The notes: generated by a model from the sequence alone, not told the origin. Numbered from the stretch's first letter, positions 21,206 through 35,201 are shown. The stretch is DNA of 56,360 nt from Enterobacter mori LMG 25706 (GCF_000211415.1 NZ_GL890780.1:662911-719270); one strand, 5' to 3'. Numbers and translations: made by a program.

Positions 21206-21499
21206 ATGAATCTGAGTACTAAACAAAAACAGCACCTTAAAGGTCTGGCACATCCGCTCAAGCCTGTAGTTATGCTTGGCAACAATGGTTTGACCGAAGG
21301 GGTGCTTGCCGAGATTGAACAAGCGCTGGAACACCACGAGCTGATCAAGGTGAAAATCGCCTCTGAAGACAGAGACACTAAAAACCTGATCGTGGAAGCC
21401 ATCGTGCGCGAAACCGGCGCCTGTAATGTACAGGTCATCGGTAAAACGCTGGTGCTCTACCGCCCATCTAAAGAGCGCAAAATCTCGCTGCCACGTTAA
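21206..21499 (+). CDS. yhbY: Ribosome assembly RNA-binding protein YhbY (CRM domain)
   Basis: A 97-residue single CRM-domain protein, the E. coli length, associated with pre-50S particles. The CRM core is seen in LKPVVMLGNNGLTEGV, including the GxxG-like GNNG loop. Start ATG at 21206 (MNLSTKQKQHLKG) is preferred over one 13 codons upstream. It is divergent from rlmE and converges on greA. Confidence 0.93.
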   Translation: MNLSTKQKQHLKGLAHPLKPVVMLGNNGLTEGVLAEIEQALEHHELIKVKIASEDRDTKNLIVEAIVRETGACNVQVIGKTLVLYRPSKERKISLPR

Positions 21500-21579
21500 G
21501 GATATCCCTAATCGAACACATTTTCTGTGTAAAACGAGGGATTTCTGTCAGCAGGTGAGCAAAATGCCACGCTCCTTGA

Positions 21580-21613
21580 GTTGTTAAAAGGCCGCTATGC
21601 GGCCTTTTTCTTT
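21580..21613. terminator. Bidirectional terminator between yhbY and greA
   Basis: AAAAGGCCGC-TAT-GCGGCCTTTTT, with an A-rich left flank and T-rich right flank, between the convergent ends of yhbY and greA. Confidence 0.85.
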
Positions 21614-21650
21614 TCTTTACAATGTATCAACATCTCTGTGGAGAAGCGAA

Positions 21651-22127
21651 TTACAGGTACTCGACCTTAATAATTTCGTATTCCACTTCACCACCTGGGG
21701 TACGGATCACAACTACATCGTCTTGCTCTTTGCCAATCAGGCCACGTGCGATGGGTGAGTTCACTGAAATGAGGTTCTGCTTAAAGTCTGCCTCATCGTC
21801 ACCCACGATGCGATACGTTTGCTCTTCGTCATTGTCCAGGTTCAGGACACTTACGGTAGAACCAAAGATCACGCGACCATTGTTTGGCATCTTAGTGATG
21901 TCGATCACCTGAGCATTAGACAGCTTTGCTTCGATGTCTTTAATACGCCCTTCACAGAAGCCCTGCTGCTCACGCGCCGCATGGTATTCAGCGTTCTCTT
22001 TCAGGTCGCCATGCTCGCGCGCATCCGCGATAGCGGCGATGATTTCAGGGCGACGCACGGATTTCAGGAAATCCAGCTCTTCGCGCAGTTTTTCGGCACC
22101 ACGTAAGGTCATCGGAATAGCTTGCAT
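21651..22127 (-). CDS. greA: Transcription elongation factor GreA
   Basis: A 158-residue factor, the E. coli length, that enters the RNA polymerase secondary channel and stimulates cleavage of backtracked RNA. The N-terminal coiled coil carries the acidic tip ([14 protein letters not shown], about residues 35-48, with the catalytic Asp and Glu). The C-terminal globular domain ends IIKVEYL. The GC-rich leader at about 22,160-22,240 can fold into hairpins; in E. coli the greA leader yields the GraL RNAs, but homology was not established here. Confidence 0.97.
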   Translation of the reverse strand: MQAIPMTLRGAEKLREELDFLKSVRRPEIIAAIADAREHGDLKENAEYHAAREQQGFCEGRIKDIEAKLSNAQVIDITKMPNNGRVIFGSTVSVLNLDNDEEQTYRIVGDDEADFKQNLISVNSPIARGLIGKEQDDVVVIRTPGGEVEYEIIKVEYL

Positions 22128-22355
22128 TTGTTATACCTCTTAAACATTCCTGTTGGGAGCAGTGTTCCCTGCTCCTGCCCCCCTAAGCGGGCAAGAAGCA
22201 AAAAGAAAACCGACCCGGGAGCAACGCCCCAGGTCAGCAGCAATTTTTCAATTTGATACGCATTTTACCGCGAAGTTCACTATGGGTCATCGTTTACTTT
22301 GCAGTGCTATGCACCGTAGTATGACGGTTTGTTTTCGGGTTGTTAGCGCGAGATT

Positions 22356-23789
22356 ATGCGATTTTCCAGTTTTATCATCGGATTGACTACCAGTATGGCG
22401 TTCGCCGCTCAGGCCGCGAACGTTGATGAGTACATTAATCAGCTGCCCGCAGGCGCTAACCTTGCGCTAATGGTGCAGAAGGTTGGCGCCCAGGCCCCTG
22501 ACATTGACTTTCACAGTCAACAGATGGCGCTGCCTGCCAGTACCCAGAAGGTGATCACTGCGCTCGCCGCCCTGCTTCAGCTTGGCCCTGACTTCCGGTT
22601 TACTACCACGCTTGAGACCAAAGGTAACGTAGAAGGTGGCGAACTGAAAGGCGATCTGATTGCCCGCTTTGGGGGTGATCCAACCTTCAAGCGCCAGGAT
22701 ATCCGCAATATGGTGGCGGTGCTGAAAAAATCCGGCGTGACAAAAATCGATGGCAATGTGCTGATCGATACCTCCATTTTCGCCAGCCACGATAAAGCGC
22801 CCGGCTGGCCGTGGAATGACATGACGCAGTGCTTTAGCGCCCCGCCTGCTGCGGCCATCGTTGACCGTAACTGCTTCTCCGTGTCGCTCTACAGCGCCCC
22901 CAAGCCGGATGATTTAGCCTTTATCCGCGTGGCGTCCTACTACCCGGTCACGATGTTCAGCCAGGTACGCACATTAGCAAAAGGATCGCCGGATGCGCAG
23001 TATTGCGAACTGGACGTCGTGCCGGGCGATCTTAACCGTTTCACTCTCACCGGCTGCCTGACGCAGCGTGCCGATCCGCTGCCGCTGGCCTTCGCCATTC
23101 AGGACGGAGCGGGTTATGCGGGTGCGATACTGAAAGACGAACTGAAACAGGCTGGCATCACCTATTCTGGCTCACTGATGCGTCAGACACAGGTTAATCA
23201 ACCGGGTACCGTCATCGCCAGCAAGCAGTCTGCGCCACTACATGACCTGCTTAGGATTATGCTGAAAAAGTCAGATAACATGATTGCTGACACCGTATTC
23301 CGCATGATTGGTCACGCCCGTTTCGGTGTACCCGGTACCTGGCGTGCGGGCTCAGACGCCGTTCGTCAGATCCTGCGCCAGCAGGCGGGGATCGATCTTG
23401 GTAATACCATCGCCGTCGACGGCTCCGGGTTATCGCGTCACAATCTGATCTCTCCAGCCACCATGATGCAAGTGCTTCAGTACATTGCCCAACATGACAC
23501 TGAGCTAAACTTTATTTCGATGCTGCCACTTGCCGGGCATGACGGTTCGCTTCAGTATCGGGCAGGGCTTCATGCTGCGGGTGTTGATGGCAAAGTGTCA
23601 GCGAAAACAGGTTCACTGCAGGGGGTTTATAACCTTGCAGGCTTTATCACCACAGCCAGCGGACAACGCATGGCATTCGTGCAGTATCTTTCCGGCTATG
23701 CCGTCGAACCGACCGATCAGCGTAATCGCCGTATTCCGCTGGTGCGCTTCGAAAGCAGGCTATACAAGGACATCTACCAGAATAACTAA
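22356..23789 (+). CDS. dacB: Penicillin-binding protein 4 (DacB), D-Ala-D-Ala carboxypeptidase/endopeptidase
   Basis: A 477-residue periplasmic peptidoglycan hydrolase, the E. coli length, cleaving D-Ala-D-Ala and meso-DAP cross-links. It has a signal peptide ending AAQA at residue 20, SxxK at Ser62-Lys65 (STQK), SDN at 306-308 and KTG at 417-419. The large insertion domain typical of class C PBPs lies between the first two motifs. Only 2 bases separate its stop from a PmrA-like regulator, an arrangement not found in E. coli K-12. In AmpC-producing Enterobacterales, PBP4 status affects cell-wall recycling signals (general knowledge). Confidence 0.97.
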   Translation: MRFSSFIIGLTTSMAFAAQAANVDEYINQLPAGANLALMVQKVGAQAPDIDFHSQQMALPASTQKVITALAALLQLGPDFRFTTTLETKGNVEGGELKGDLIARFGGDPTFKRQDIRNMVAVLKKSGVTKIDGNVLIDTSIFASHDKAPGWPWNDMTQCFSAPPAAAIVDRNCFSVSLYSAPKPDDLAFIRVASYYPVTMFSQVRTLAKGSPDAQYCELDVVPGDLNRFTLTGCLTQRADPLPLAFAIQDGAGYAGAILKDELKQAGITYSGSLMRQTQVNQPGTVIASKQSAPLHDLLRIMLKKSDNMIADTVFRMIGHARFGVPGTWRAGSDAVRQILRQQAGIDLGNTIAVDGSGLSRHNLISPATMMQVLQYIAQHDTELNFISMLPLAGHDGSLQYRAGLHAAGVDGKVSAKTGSLQGVYNLAGFITTASGQRMAFVQYLSGYAVEPTDQRNRRIPLVRFESRLYKDIYQNN

Positions 23790-23791
23790 CG

Positions 23792-24454
23792 ATGAAACTA
23801 CTCATAGTTGAAGACGATTTGTTATTGCAGGAAGGGTTGGCGCTCGCGCTGGCGAATGAAGGATATGCGCTCGATTGCGCCGCTACGGCGGCAGAAGCCG
23901 ATGCGCTGATCCAGAGCGGTGAATATAGCCTGGTGATCCTCGATTTAGGTTTACCGGATAAAGACGGCGCGACGCTGCTCAGCCAGTGGCGCCGCCGTGG
24001 CATTGAAAATCCAGTGCTGATCCTCACGGCGCGCGATGCCATTGAAGACCGCATTCACGGTCTGGACTCCGGTGCGGATGATTATCTGGTTAAACCTTTT
24101 GCCCTCGCAGAACTTCAGGCGCGCGTGCGGGCACTGATCCGCCGCTATCAGGGACACAGCGATAACATGCTGACTGACGGTGATATTACGCTGAATCTCC
24201 AGACGCAGCAGGTGTTGCGTAAGTCTCAGCCTGTCGAAGTGACCCCAAAAGAATTTGCCCTCCTGACGCGTCTCATCATGCGGAGCGGTCAAACAGTACA
24301 TCGCGAGACGCTGCAGCAGGATATCTACTCCTGGCAGGACGATCCGGGTTCAAATACCCTTGAAGTTCATATTCACAATCTGCGCCGCAAGCTCGGCAAA
24401 GAACGGATCAAAACAGTCCGTGGCGTTGGATACCGCCTGGAGAGCCAGAAATGA
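23792..24454 (+). CDS. pmrA: PmrA/BasR-type response regulator (OmpR family)
   Basis: A 220-residue two-domain regulator. The receiver domain (1-117) has the acidic pair Asp8/Asp9, phospho-acceptor Asp51 (ILDLGLPDKDG) and Lys101 (DYLVKPFA). The winged-helix DNA-binding domain (about 124-218) ends in EVHIHNLRRKLG...VRGVGYRLE. The HIHNLR helix and the partner kinase place it in the PmrA/BasR-QseB group. It lies 2 bases after dacB and overlaps the kinase by 4 bases (ATGA). The symbol rests on family resemblance: the locus differs from E. coli, where basRS follows eptA, so it could be a second PmrA-like system. Confidence 0.75.
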   Translation: MKLLIVEDDLLLQEGLALALANEGYALDCAATAAEADALIQSGEYSLVILDLGLPDKDGATLLSQWRRRGIENPVLILTARDAIEDRIHGLDSGADDYLVKPFALAELQARVRALIRRYQGHSDNMLTDGDITLNLQTQQVLRKSQPVEVTPKEFALLTRLIMRSGQTVHRETLQQDIYSWQDDPGSNTLEVHIHNLRRKLGKERIKTVRGVGYRLESQK

Positions 24455-25494
24455 ACAGTATGCGTCGGCGATTAATGGTTTTGCTGGCGATTATCTTGCT
24501 GTTTTTTCAGTTAATAAGCGTCATCTGGTTATGGCATGAAAGCCGTGAACAGATTGGCTTTCTGGTGAATGAAACACTCTCGGCGAAAGCACGTAACAAG
24601 CACGTTGAGAAAGAGATCCGTGAAGCGATTGCGTCGCTGCTGGTCCCTTCTCTGGTGATGGTCGGTTTTACCCTGCTCTTCTCCTTCTGGGCGGTGACCT
24701 GGATAACCCGCCCGCTTAACAAATTACGTGCCAGCCTGGCCAACCGGTCAGCCGACAATCTTACGCCGCTGCCCATGTATTCCGATATGGAAGAAATTGG
24801 AGCAGTGACGACATCGCTAAACCAACTGCTGGCGCGTCTTGATCACACCTTACAGCAGGAGCGTCTTTTCACCGCTGATGCCGCACACGAGCTACGCACA
24901 CCGCTTGCCGGGATTCGGTTGCATCTTGAATTAATGGCCCAGTCTGGCTCACCACAAGCCACCACGTTGATTAGTCGTATCGATCAGTTGATGCACACCG
25001 TTGAGCAACTGCTCATGCTGGCGCGAGCCGGACAGGCGATGGCAAGCGGTCACTACGATACCGTCCACTGGACAGAGAATATTATTGCGCCGCTGGGTCT
25101 TGAGCACGAAGCCAAAGACCATACGGTGATATGGCCCGCTAAAAGCACTCTTACCGTGCAGGGAGACGCTGTACTCCTGCGCCTGATGCTCAGAAATTTG
25201 CTGGAGAATGCCGCCCGCTATAGCCCAACGGGGACGACCATCGAAGTCAAATTAGTGGAAATTGACGGCGGAACGCAGGTCAGCGTGGTGGATCAGGGCC
25301 CCGGAATCGATGAGGCACATCGACAGTCCATTACCGAGCCTTTCCGTCGGCTCGACCAGCGCTACGGTGGCAGCGGCCTGGGGCTGAGTATTGTTCAGCG
25401 TATCGTCCAACTCCACCATGGTAATTTAATGCTGGAGAACGGCGCTGAGGGCGGCTTAATCGCCAGTTGCTGGTTGCCGTCGACGTTAGGATAA
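24451..25494 (+). CDS. pmrB: PmrB/BasS-type sensor histidine kinase
   Basis: A 347-residue membrane sensor kinase. TM1 (about 8-28) and TM2 (about 64-85) bracket a short periplasmic loop of about 35 residues. The loop keeps two ExxE motifs, E30SRE33 and E55IRE58, in the positions of those that bind Fe3+ in Salmonella PmrB. HAMP follows (ITRPLNKL), then the H-box with His146 (AHELRTPLAG), the N-box (NLLENAARYSP) and G boxes (DQGPGID, GGSGLGLSIV). The FQLIS-WLWHES segment and EIREA also match PmrB. It probably senses metal or acid stress and phosphorylates the adjacent regulator; targets such as eptA or arnB are outside the window. Confidence 0.78.
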   Translation: MNSMRRRLMVLLAIILLFFQLISVIWLWHESREQIGFLVNETLSAKARNKHVEKEIREAIASLLVPSLVMVGFTLLFSFWAVTWITRPLNKLRASLANRSADNLTPLPMYSDMEEIGAVTTSLNQLLARLDHTLQQERLFTADAAHELRTPLAGIRLHLELMAQSGSPQATTLISRIDQLMHTVEQLLMLARAGQAMASGHYDTVHWTENIIAPLGLEHEAKDHTVIWPAKSTLTVQGDAVLLRLMLRNLLENAARYSPTGTTIEVKLVEIDGGTQVSVVDQGPGIDEAHRQSITEPFRRLDQRYGGSGLGLSIVQRIVQLHHGNLMLENGAEGGLIASCWLPSTLG

Positions 25495-25522
25495 AAAAAA
25501 GCCCCTTAGCGGGGCTTCTTTC
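25490..25522. terminator. Bidirectional terminator between pmrB and cgtA
   Basis: AAAAAAAGCCCC-TTAGC-GGGGCTTCTTT between convergent genes; strong A tract on the left serves cgtA, T-rich right side serves pmrB. Confidence 0.85.
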
Positions 25523-25527
25523 AGGTA

Positions 25528-26718
<1,191 letters not shown>

Positions 26719-27684
26719 TCATTCGCCTGAGCGGGGGACTACTACGACCGCTTCATTTTTGCGCCAACGCCCCCAGAGACGATGACCAATGGCGGAATAC
26801 ATCGCACCCGCAACCACGACAAACGCACCGAGATAACCCAACAAGTTGAGCATCGGCTTGACGAAGACATCGGGCCAGGCCATTGATAACAAATCTGAAA
26901 ATAACAGCGTAAACAGCGGAGTCAGCGTGATTAACGCACTTACCTGCGCTGCCTGCCAGCGCGCCATTGCTTCAGCCAGCGCGCCATAACCGACCAGCGT
27001 ATTAAGCCCACAAAAGATGAGGCACGCCAGTTGCCAGTCGCTAAGCTGAGTAATCACACCCGGCTTTGCTAACGGCAGCAATGCTATTGTACACAAAGTG
27101 TACAACAAAAGGAGGATCTGCTGTGAGGCCAGACGACGCAATAACACCTTTTGCGCGACGCCATAACTCACCCAGACCGTTGCTGCCCCGACACCGAAAA
27201 TCACACCCCAGGTGTAATCCGTCAGGCGGGTGAAAATCTCAACCAGGCTGGTGTTGAAAAACATCACCAGACCACAGAGCAGCATACTCGCCCCGATAAT
27301 CTGCGTTCCGCGCATCTTCTCCTTGAGGATAAAGACGCTGGCGACCATCATGCCGACCGGTGAAAGCTGGCCGATCACCTGCGACGCCGTGGGGCTGAGA
27401 TATTGCAGGGAGGAGCTAAACAGGATGAAGTTACCGAACAGACCGCCCGTCGCAATAGCCAGTAAAACCAGCCAGCGCGGCTTTCGGAAGAGACGCAGCG
27501 GTGGAAGCTTACCTTTGATCGCCAGAATGGCACCGAGGCCTATGCTTGCCATCAGGAAGCGATAAAACACTACCGTCGGCGGCTCCATCACGTCCAGTAC
27601 CTGCTTCATTGCAATTGGCAGTGCACCCCAGCACATTGCGGTGGTGAGCGCCAAAAGAATCCCTATGCCGGCCTGCTGCTTCAT
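26719..27684 (-). CDS. yhbE: EamA-family (DMT) inner-membrane transporter YhbE
   Basis: A 321-residue protein of ten hydrophobic helices in two EamA repeats (about 5-140 and 150-300), the length of E. coli YhbE. The substrate is unknown; the family exports metabolites. Start ATG at 27684 (MKQQAGIG) is preferred over one 19 codons upstream, because the upstream codons run into the rpmA terminator region. It is 15 bases ahead of cgtA. Confidence 0.9.
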   Translation of the reverse strand: MKQQAGIGILLALTTAMCWGALPIAMKQVLDVMEPPTVVFYRFLMASIGLGAILAIKGKLPPLRLFRKPRWLVLLAIATGGLFGNFILFSSSLQYLSPTASQVIGQLSPVGMMVASVFILKEKMRGTQIIGASMLLCGLVMFFNTSLVEIFTRLTDYTWGVIFGVGAATVWVSYGVAQKVLLRRLASQQILLLLYTLCTIALLPLAKPGVITQLSDWQLACLIFCGLNTLVGYGALAEAMARWQAAQVSALITLTPLFTLLFSDLLSMAWPDVFVKPMLNLLGYLGAFVVVAGAMYSAIGHRLWGRWRKNEAVVVVPRSGE

Positions 27685-27722
27685 GCCCGTTTTCCCTACA
27701 GAAAATTTTCCGGGTTTCCAAT

Positions 27723-27755
27723 GTAAAAAGCCCCGCAACACGTTGCGGGGCTTTA
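27723..27755 (-). terminator. Terminator-like hairpin between rpmA and yhbE
   Basis: On the minus strand AAAGCCCCGCAAC-GT-GTTGCGGGGCTTT followed by further Ts, 25 bases past the rpmA stop. It likely reduces transcription from rplU-rpmA into yhbE-cgtA. Confidence 0.88.
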
Positions 27756-27779
27756 ATCCGTTACCGGACCGAGAAAACC

Positions 27780-28037
<258 letters not shown>

Positions 28038-28056
28038 TTAAATCTCTCCTCAGGTC

Positions 28057-28422
<366 letters not shown>

Positions 28423-28601
28423 TCACAATAGGGCGCGAATATTACGCAAAACGCGAGCCTTTGACAAGTGCTACCATCAATACATGAAGAAAAAAAACAC
28501 AACACGTACGGTAACGTTTATCTGAGCCGTTTTTTCAGTACAATCAGCGATACTATTGATAAACCGAAACCCTTTGTGAACCCACACTCCGTGGGATAAA
28601 C

Positions 28602-28625
28602 AGGATAAAAAGCCCGGCTTTTGCG
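28602..28625 (+). promoter_or_regulatory. Structured ribosome-binding site of ispB
   Basis: The best Shine-Dalgarno sequence, AGGA (28602-28605), is 20 bases from the ispB ATG. Between them lies a perfect 6-bp hairpin, AAAAGC-CCG-GCTTTT (28608-28622). If folded, it shortens the effective spacing to about 5 bases. Confidence 0.5.
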
Positions 28626-29597
28626 ATGAATTTAGAAAAAATCAACGAGTTAACCGCGCAAGATATGGCGGGTGTAAATGCAGCAATCCTGGAGCAACTC
28701 AACTCTGATGTTCAGCTGATCAATCAGTTGGGCTATTACATCGTTAGCGGCGGCGGTAAACGCATTCGCCCGATGATTGCCATTCTGGCCGCTCGCGCCG
28801 TTGGCTATCAGGGAAATGCCCACGTCACGATTGCGGCCCTGATCGAATTTATCCACACAGCCACGCTGCTGCATGATGACGTGGTGGATGAATCAGACAT
28901 GCGCCGTGGCAAAGCAACCGCGAACGCAGCATTTGGCAACGCAGCCAGCGTTCTGGTGGGGGATTTCATCTATACCCGTGCTTTCCAGATGATGACCAGC
29001 CTCGGCTCGCTGAAAGTGCTGGAAGTGATGTCTGAAGCGGTAAACGTTATCGCTGAAGGTGAAGTCCTGCAGTTGATGAACGTTAACGACCCGGATATCA
29101 CCGAAGAAAACTACATGCGCGTGATTTACAGCAAGACGGCGCGCCTGTTTGAAGCGGCGGCGCAATGCTCTGGCATCCTTGCTGGCTGCACTGAAGCCCA
29201 GGAAAAAGGGCTTCAGGATTATGGCCGTTATCTGGGGACTGCCTTCCAGCTGATCGATGATTTGCTGGACTACAGTGCCGATGGCGAAACGCTCGGCAAA
29301 AACGTTGGGGATGACCTGAACGAAGGTAAACCAACGCTGCCGCTGCTCCATGCAATGCGTCACGGAACCCCCGAGCAGGCGAAACTGATCCGTGAAGCGA
29401 TCGAGCAAGGAAATGGTCGCCATCTTCTGGAACCTGTACTGGAAACAATGGCACTCTGCGGATCGCTGGAATGGACGCGTCAGCGTGCTGAAGAAGAGGC
29501 AGATAAAGCCATCGAAGCACTTCAGGTGATTCCGGACAGCCCGTGGCGTGATGCGCTTATTGGCCTTGCCCATATCGCCGTTCAACGCGATCGTTAA
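28626..29597 (+). CDS. ispB: Octaprenyl diphosphate synthase
   Basis: A 323-residue trans-prenyltransferase, the E. coli length, that builds the C40 side chain of ubiquinone and menaquinone. It has the first aspartate-rich motif DDVVD (84-88), the GGGKRIRP isopentenyl diphosphate site (42-49) and the second motif DDLLD (211-215). It is divergent from rplU, with an unusual hairpin between ribosome site and start codon. Confidence 0.97.
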   Translation: MNLEKINELTAQDMAGVNAAILEQLNSDVQLINQLGYYIVSGGGKRIRPMIAILAARAVGYQGNAHVTIAALIEFIHTATLLHDDVVDESDMRRGKATANAAFGNAASVLVGDFIYTRAFQMMTSLGSLKVLEVMSEAVNVIAEGEVLQLMNVNDPDITEENYMRVIYSKTARLFEAAAQCSGILAGCTEAQEKGLQDYGRYLGTAFQLIDDLLDYSADGETLGKNVGDDLNEGKPTLPLLHAMRHGTPEQAKLIREAIEQGNGRHLLEPVLETMALCGSLEWTRQRAEEEADKAIEALQVIPDSPWRDALIGLAHIAVQRDR

Positions 29598-29606
29598 TCC
29601 TTCCCC

Positions 29607-29640
29607 CTTCTCCCCGTGGCTACACGGGGAGATTCTAATA
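29607..29640 (+). terminator. Hairpin downstream of ispB, possible terminator
   Basis: TCTCCCCGTG-GCTA-CACGGGGAGA forms a 10-bp perfect stem, 11 bases after the ispB stop, but only TTCTAATAA follows. It may be a weak terminator or 3'-end stabiliser. Confidence 0.5.
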
Positions 29641-29826
29641 AGCACCAATAAATTCCATAATCACGTTAAATCATCGACTTACATTCAGCATGATTAAAGC
29701 CATGTCATATTCTGAATATTGCTTCCAGTAACGCGAACTTTTTAGAACACATGTTCGAAGAAGGTATAGTAGCCCTGTCATTTCAGAAGAAATGGCGTGG
29801 GTGAAAACGAACACAAGGACAGCTTT

Positions 29827-30114
29827 ATGGATATGAAACTGATCGACTGGCACTCAGCGGATATTATTGCGGCGCTGCGCAAAAAAGGGACATCACTGGC
29901 GGCGGAATCGCGCCGTAACGGGTTGAGTTCATCGACGCTGGCAAACGCACTGACTCGCCCGTGGCCGAAGGGAGAATTGATTATTGCGACGGCGCTGGAA
30001 ACGCACCCATGGATCATCTGGCCGTCACGCTATCACGACCCCATAACTCACGAATTTATCGACAGAACGCGCACGATGCGCCAGAAGAAGTTGCAGAAGG
30101 AGCAGTCGAAGTAA
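29827..30114 (+). CDS. sfsB: SfsB/Nlp, Ner-like DNA-binding transcriptional regulator
   Basis: A 95-residue winged-helix protein of the phage Mu Ner family (E. coli SfsB 92 aa). The core, DWHSADIIAALRKKGTSLAAESRR, then GLSSSTLANAL, matches the Ner recognition region. Start ATG at 29827 has AAGGA seven bases upstream; the next ATG two codons later is possible. E. coli SfsB (Nlp) can activate maltose genes; its physiological role is unclear. The C-terminal tail differs from E. coli. Confidence 0.85.
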   Translation: MDMKLIDWHSADIIAALRKKGTSLAAESRRNGLSSSTLANALTRPWPKGELIIATALETHPWIIWPSRYHDPITHEFIDRTRTMRQKKLQKEQSK

Positions 30115-30138
30115 CACTGCAAATTTGACAGCATCAGC

Positions 30139-30169
30139 AATCCCCCGGCCTTTACAGGCCAGGGGGGTG
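30139..30169. terminator. Hairpin between convergent sfsB and murA
   Basis: CCCCCGGCC-TTTACA-GGCCAGGGGG (one bulged base) in the 64-base gap. No T tract on either strand, so terminator function is uncertain, but its position between convergent genes suits one. Confidence 0.45.
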
Positions 30170-30178
30170 CAAGAACGA

Positions 30179-31450
<1,272 letters not shown>

Positions 31451-31489
31451 TTATAAATTCAACCGTGCTGCGGGCGTCTCGCCCTCAGC

Positions 31490-31744
31490 TCAAAAACCGT
31501 TTAGTTTGCGATCGCGTGCCCACTCTTGCGGGGTGAACGCTTTAATCGACAGGGCGTGGATGCGGTTATCCGCAATGTATTCCATCAGCGGCGCATAGAC
31601 AGCCTGCTGTTTCTTCACACGACTCATCCCGTCAAAGATCTCACCCACAGCAATAACCTGGAAGTGACTGCCATCGCCTGAGACGTGGACTTCCTGAAGG
31701 GTGAGTGCATTCATCAGCACTGCCTGGATTTCATTATTTTCCAT
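31490..31744 (-). CDS. ibaG: Acid stress protein IbaG (BolA family)
   Basis: An 84-residue BolA-like protein with the characteristic helix-turn ([26 protein letters not shown] split across residues 19-45) and a histidine for [2Fe-2S] sharing with glutaredoxin. Start ATG at 31744 ([10 protein letters not shown]); the frame is open upstream into the mlaB terminator. It is directly upstream of murA. Confidence 0.93.
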   Translation of the reverse strand: MENNEIQAVLMNALTLQEVHVSGDGSHFQVIAVGEIFDGMSRVKKQQAVYAPLMEYIADNRIHALSIKAFTPQEWARDRKLNGF

Positions 31745-31813
31745 GGGGTCTATATCATCTGATAGTGAAAACAAGCCCAACATCTTAGAGCAAAGTGGCG
31801 TCGTCTTAAACAA

Positions 31814-31850
31814 GCAAAAAGCCCCGACGATGAAACTGTCAGGGCTTTCA
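31814..31850 (-). terminator. Intrinsic terminator after mlaB
   Basis: On the minus strand AAAGCCCTGAC and GTCGGGGCTTT arms around a 9-base loop, followed by TTG. It separates the mlaFEDCB operon from ibaG-murA. Confidence 0.75.
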
Positions 31851-31870
31851 GAAGTAACGCACTGAAAATA

Positions 31871-32163
31871 TTAGTGCGGTAAAACGTCCTGAGGCAGGTT
31901 ATAAAGCTGCGCCAGGGTCATGACGTTATCGCTCGCGCCGTGAAGCCTGACGCTTGCTCCCTGCGTTTTACCCACTGCGATCAGATGCGTGAGCAGCGCA
32001 ACACCCGCCGTATCGACCCGCGAGACATCGCTTAAATCAATCAGCGTCACGCCCTGCATGGCTTCGTGGCGTTTATCCCACAGCGGGTTCAGCAGATCCT
32101 GATCGAGCTCACCAGACAGCTTTAACGTCTCGCCTTCACGCGACCAGCTCAGTTGCTGCGACA

Positions 32164-32164
<1 letters not shown>
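31871..32164 (-). CDS. mlaB: Lipid-asymmetry transport subunit MlaB (STAS domain)
   Basis: A 97-residue cytoplasmic STAS-domain protein that binds the MlaF ATPase and stabilises the MlaFEDB complex. The core LIDLSDVSRVDTAGVALL (residues about 42-59) includes the conserved Thr in DTAG. Its start overlaps the mlaC stop by one base (TAATG). Confidence 0.94.
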
Positions 32165-32817
<653 letters not shown>

Positions 32818-33366
32818 TTAATTCGCAGCACCAGGGGTTGGCGCAACATTGGTAGGGTCTTCACTCTGCGCAGGGGCAGCGTCAGACTTTTTATCATCCC
32901 CTTTACTGTTATAAAGGAACTGACCAATCATATCTTCCAGCACCATCGCGGACTTCGTATCCTGGATCACGCTCCCGTCTTTAAGGATAGTCGTTCCCAG
33001 TTCAGGATCTTCAAAGCCTACGTTAAGTGCCAGATATTGTTCGCCAAGCAGACCGGAGGTACGGATGGAGAGTGAGCTGGTATCAGGAATGTGGTTATAA
33101 CGCTCTTCAATATCCATCGCTACGCGCGGCAGATAGGTTTTCTCATCCAGCGTAATGTCTGATACGCGTCCAATCACCACGCCGCCAATACGGACCGGTG
33201 AGCGCGCCTTCAGGCCACCGATGTTATCGAAGGTGGCATAAACGCGATACGTCGGCTCGGTGCGGACAGAGGTGATATCCGCCGCTCTCAGGCAGATAAA
33301 CAGGGCTGCCAGCAGCGCCAGTAACAGGAATACGCCAACCCAAATTTCATTTTTTCTCGTTTGCAT
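32818..33366 (-). CDS. mlaD: MCE-domain lipid transporter MlaD
   Basis: A 182-residue (183 in E. coli) membrane-anchored hexameric MCE protein. One TM helix (about 8-26) precedes the MCE domain (about 38-117, TYRVYATFDNIGGLKARSPV). A helical tail ending in a Ser/Pro/Ala-rich region follows. Start ATG at 33366 (MQTRKNEIWVG), four bases after the mlaE stop; an upstream ATG would overlap mlaE. Confidence 0.95.
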   Translation of the reverse strand: MQTRKNEIWVGVFLLLALLAALFICLRAADITSVRTEPTYRVYATFDNIGGLKARSPVRIGGVVIGRVSDITLDEKTYLPRVAMDIEERYNHIPDTSSLSIRTSGLLGEQYLALNVGFEDPELGTTILKDGSVIQDTKSAMVLEDMIGQFLYNSKGDDKKSDAAPAQSEDPTNVAPTPGAAN

Positions 33367-33370
33367 GAAC

Positions 33371-34973
<1,603 letters not shown>

Positions 34974-35201
34974 TTATGGTTCCTTTCTTACCCTGCCTCA
35001 GGCTAAGCATGAGGCTTAAATCAGCCCTAAACGCCACATTTTTACAGAATATTGCCTGTAGAGGTTAGCGAAAGCTGGCATTTGTTTTACTTTTCCGGCG
35101 CATAAAGTCAAAATTAGGAATTCGTTACGACTCAGGCTGTATGCAGCGCCAACAATTCCTGCGCGGTGGACCGGCAAGTATACCTGAAGAAAGGACTTTT
35201 G

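Noticed and set aside
22128..22355. Separate gene or confirmed GraL RNA between greA and dacB
   Set aside because: Hairpins are present in the greA leader, but I could not match the GraL sequence with confidence, and no credible ORF is present.
23792..25494. QseBC assignment for the two-component pair
   Set aside because: The kinase has the FQLIS...WLWHES helix, the short loop with two ExxE motifs and the EIREA segment of PmrB/BasS, which fit PmrAB better than QseC.
29641..29826. Extra gene between ispB and sfsB
   Set aside because: Only short minus-strand frames without ribosome sites; the AT-rich stretch is better explained as the sfsB promoter region.
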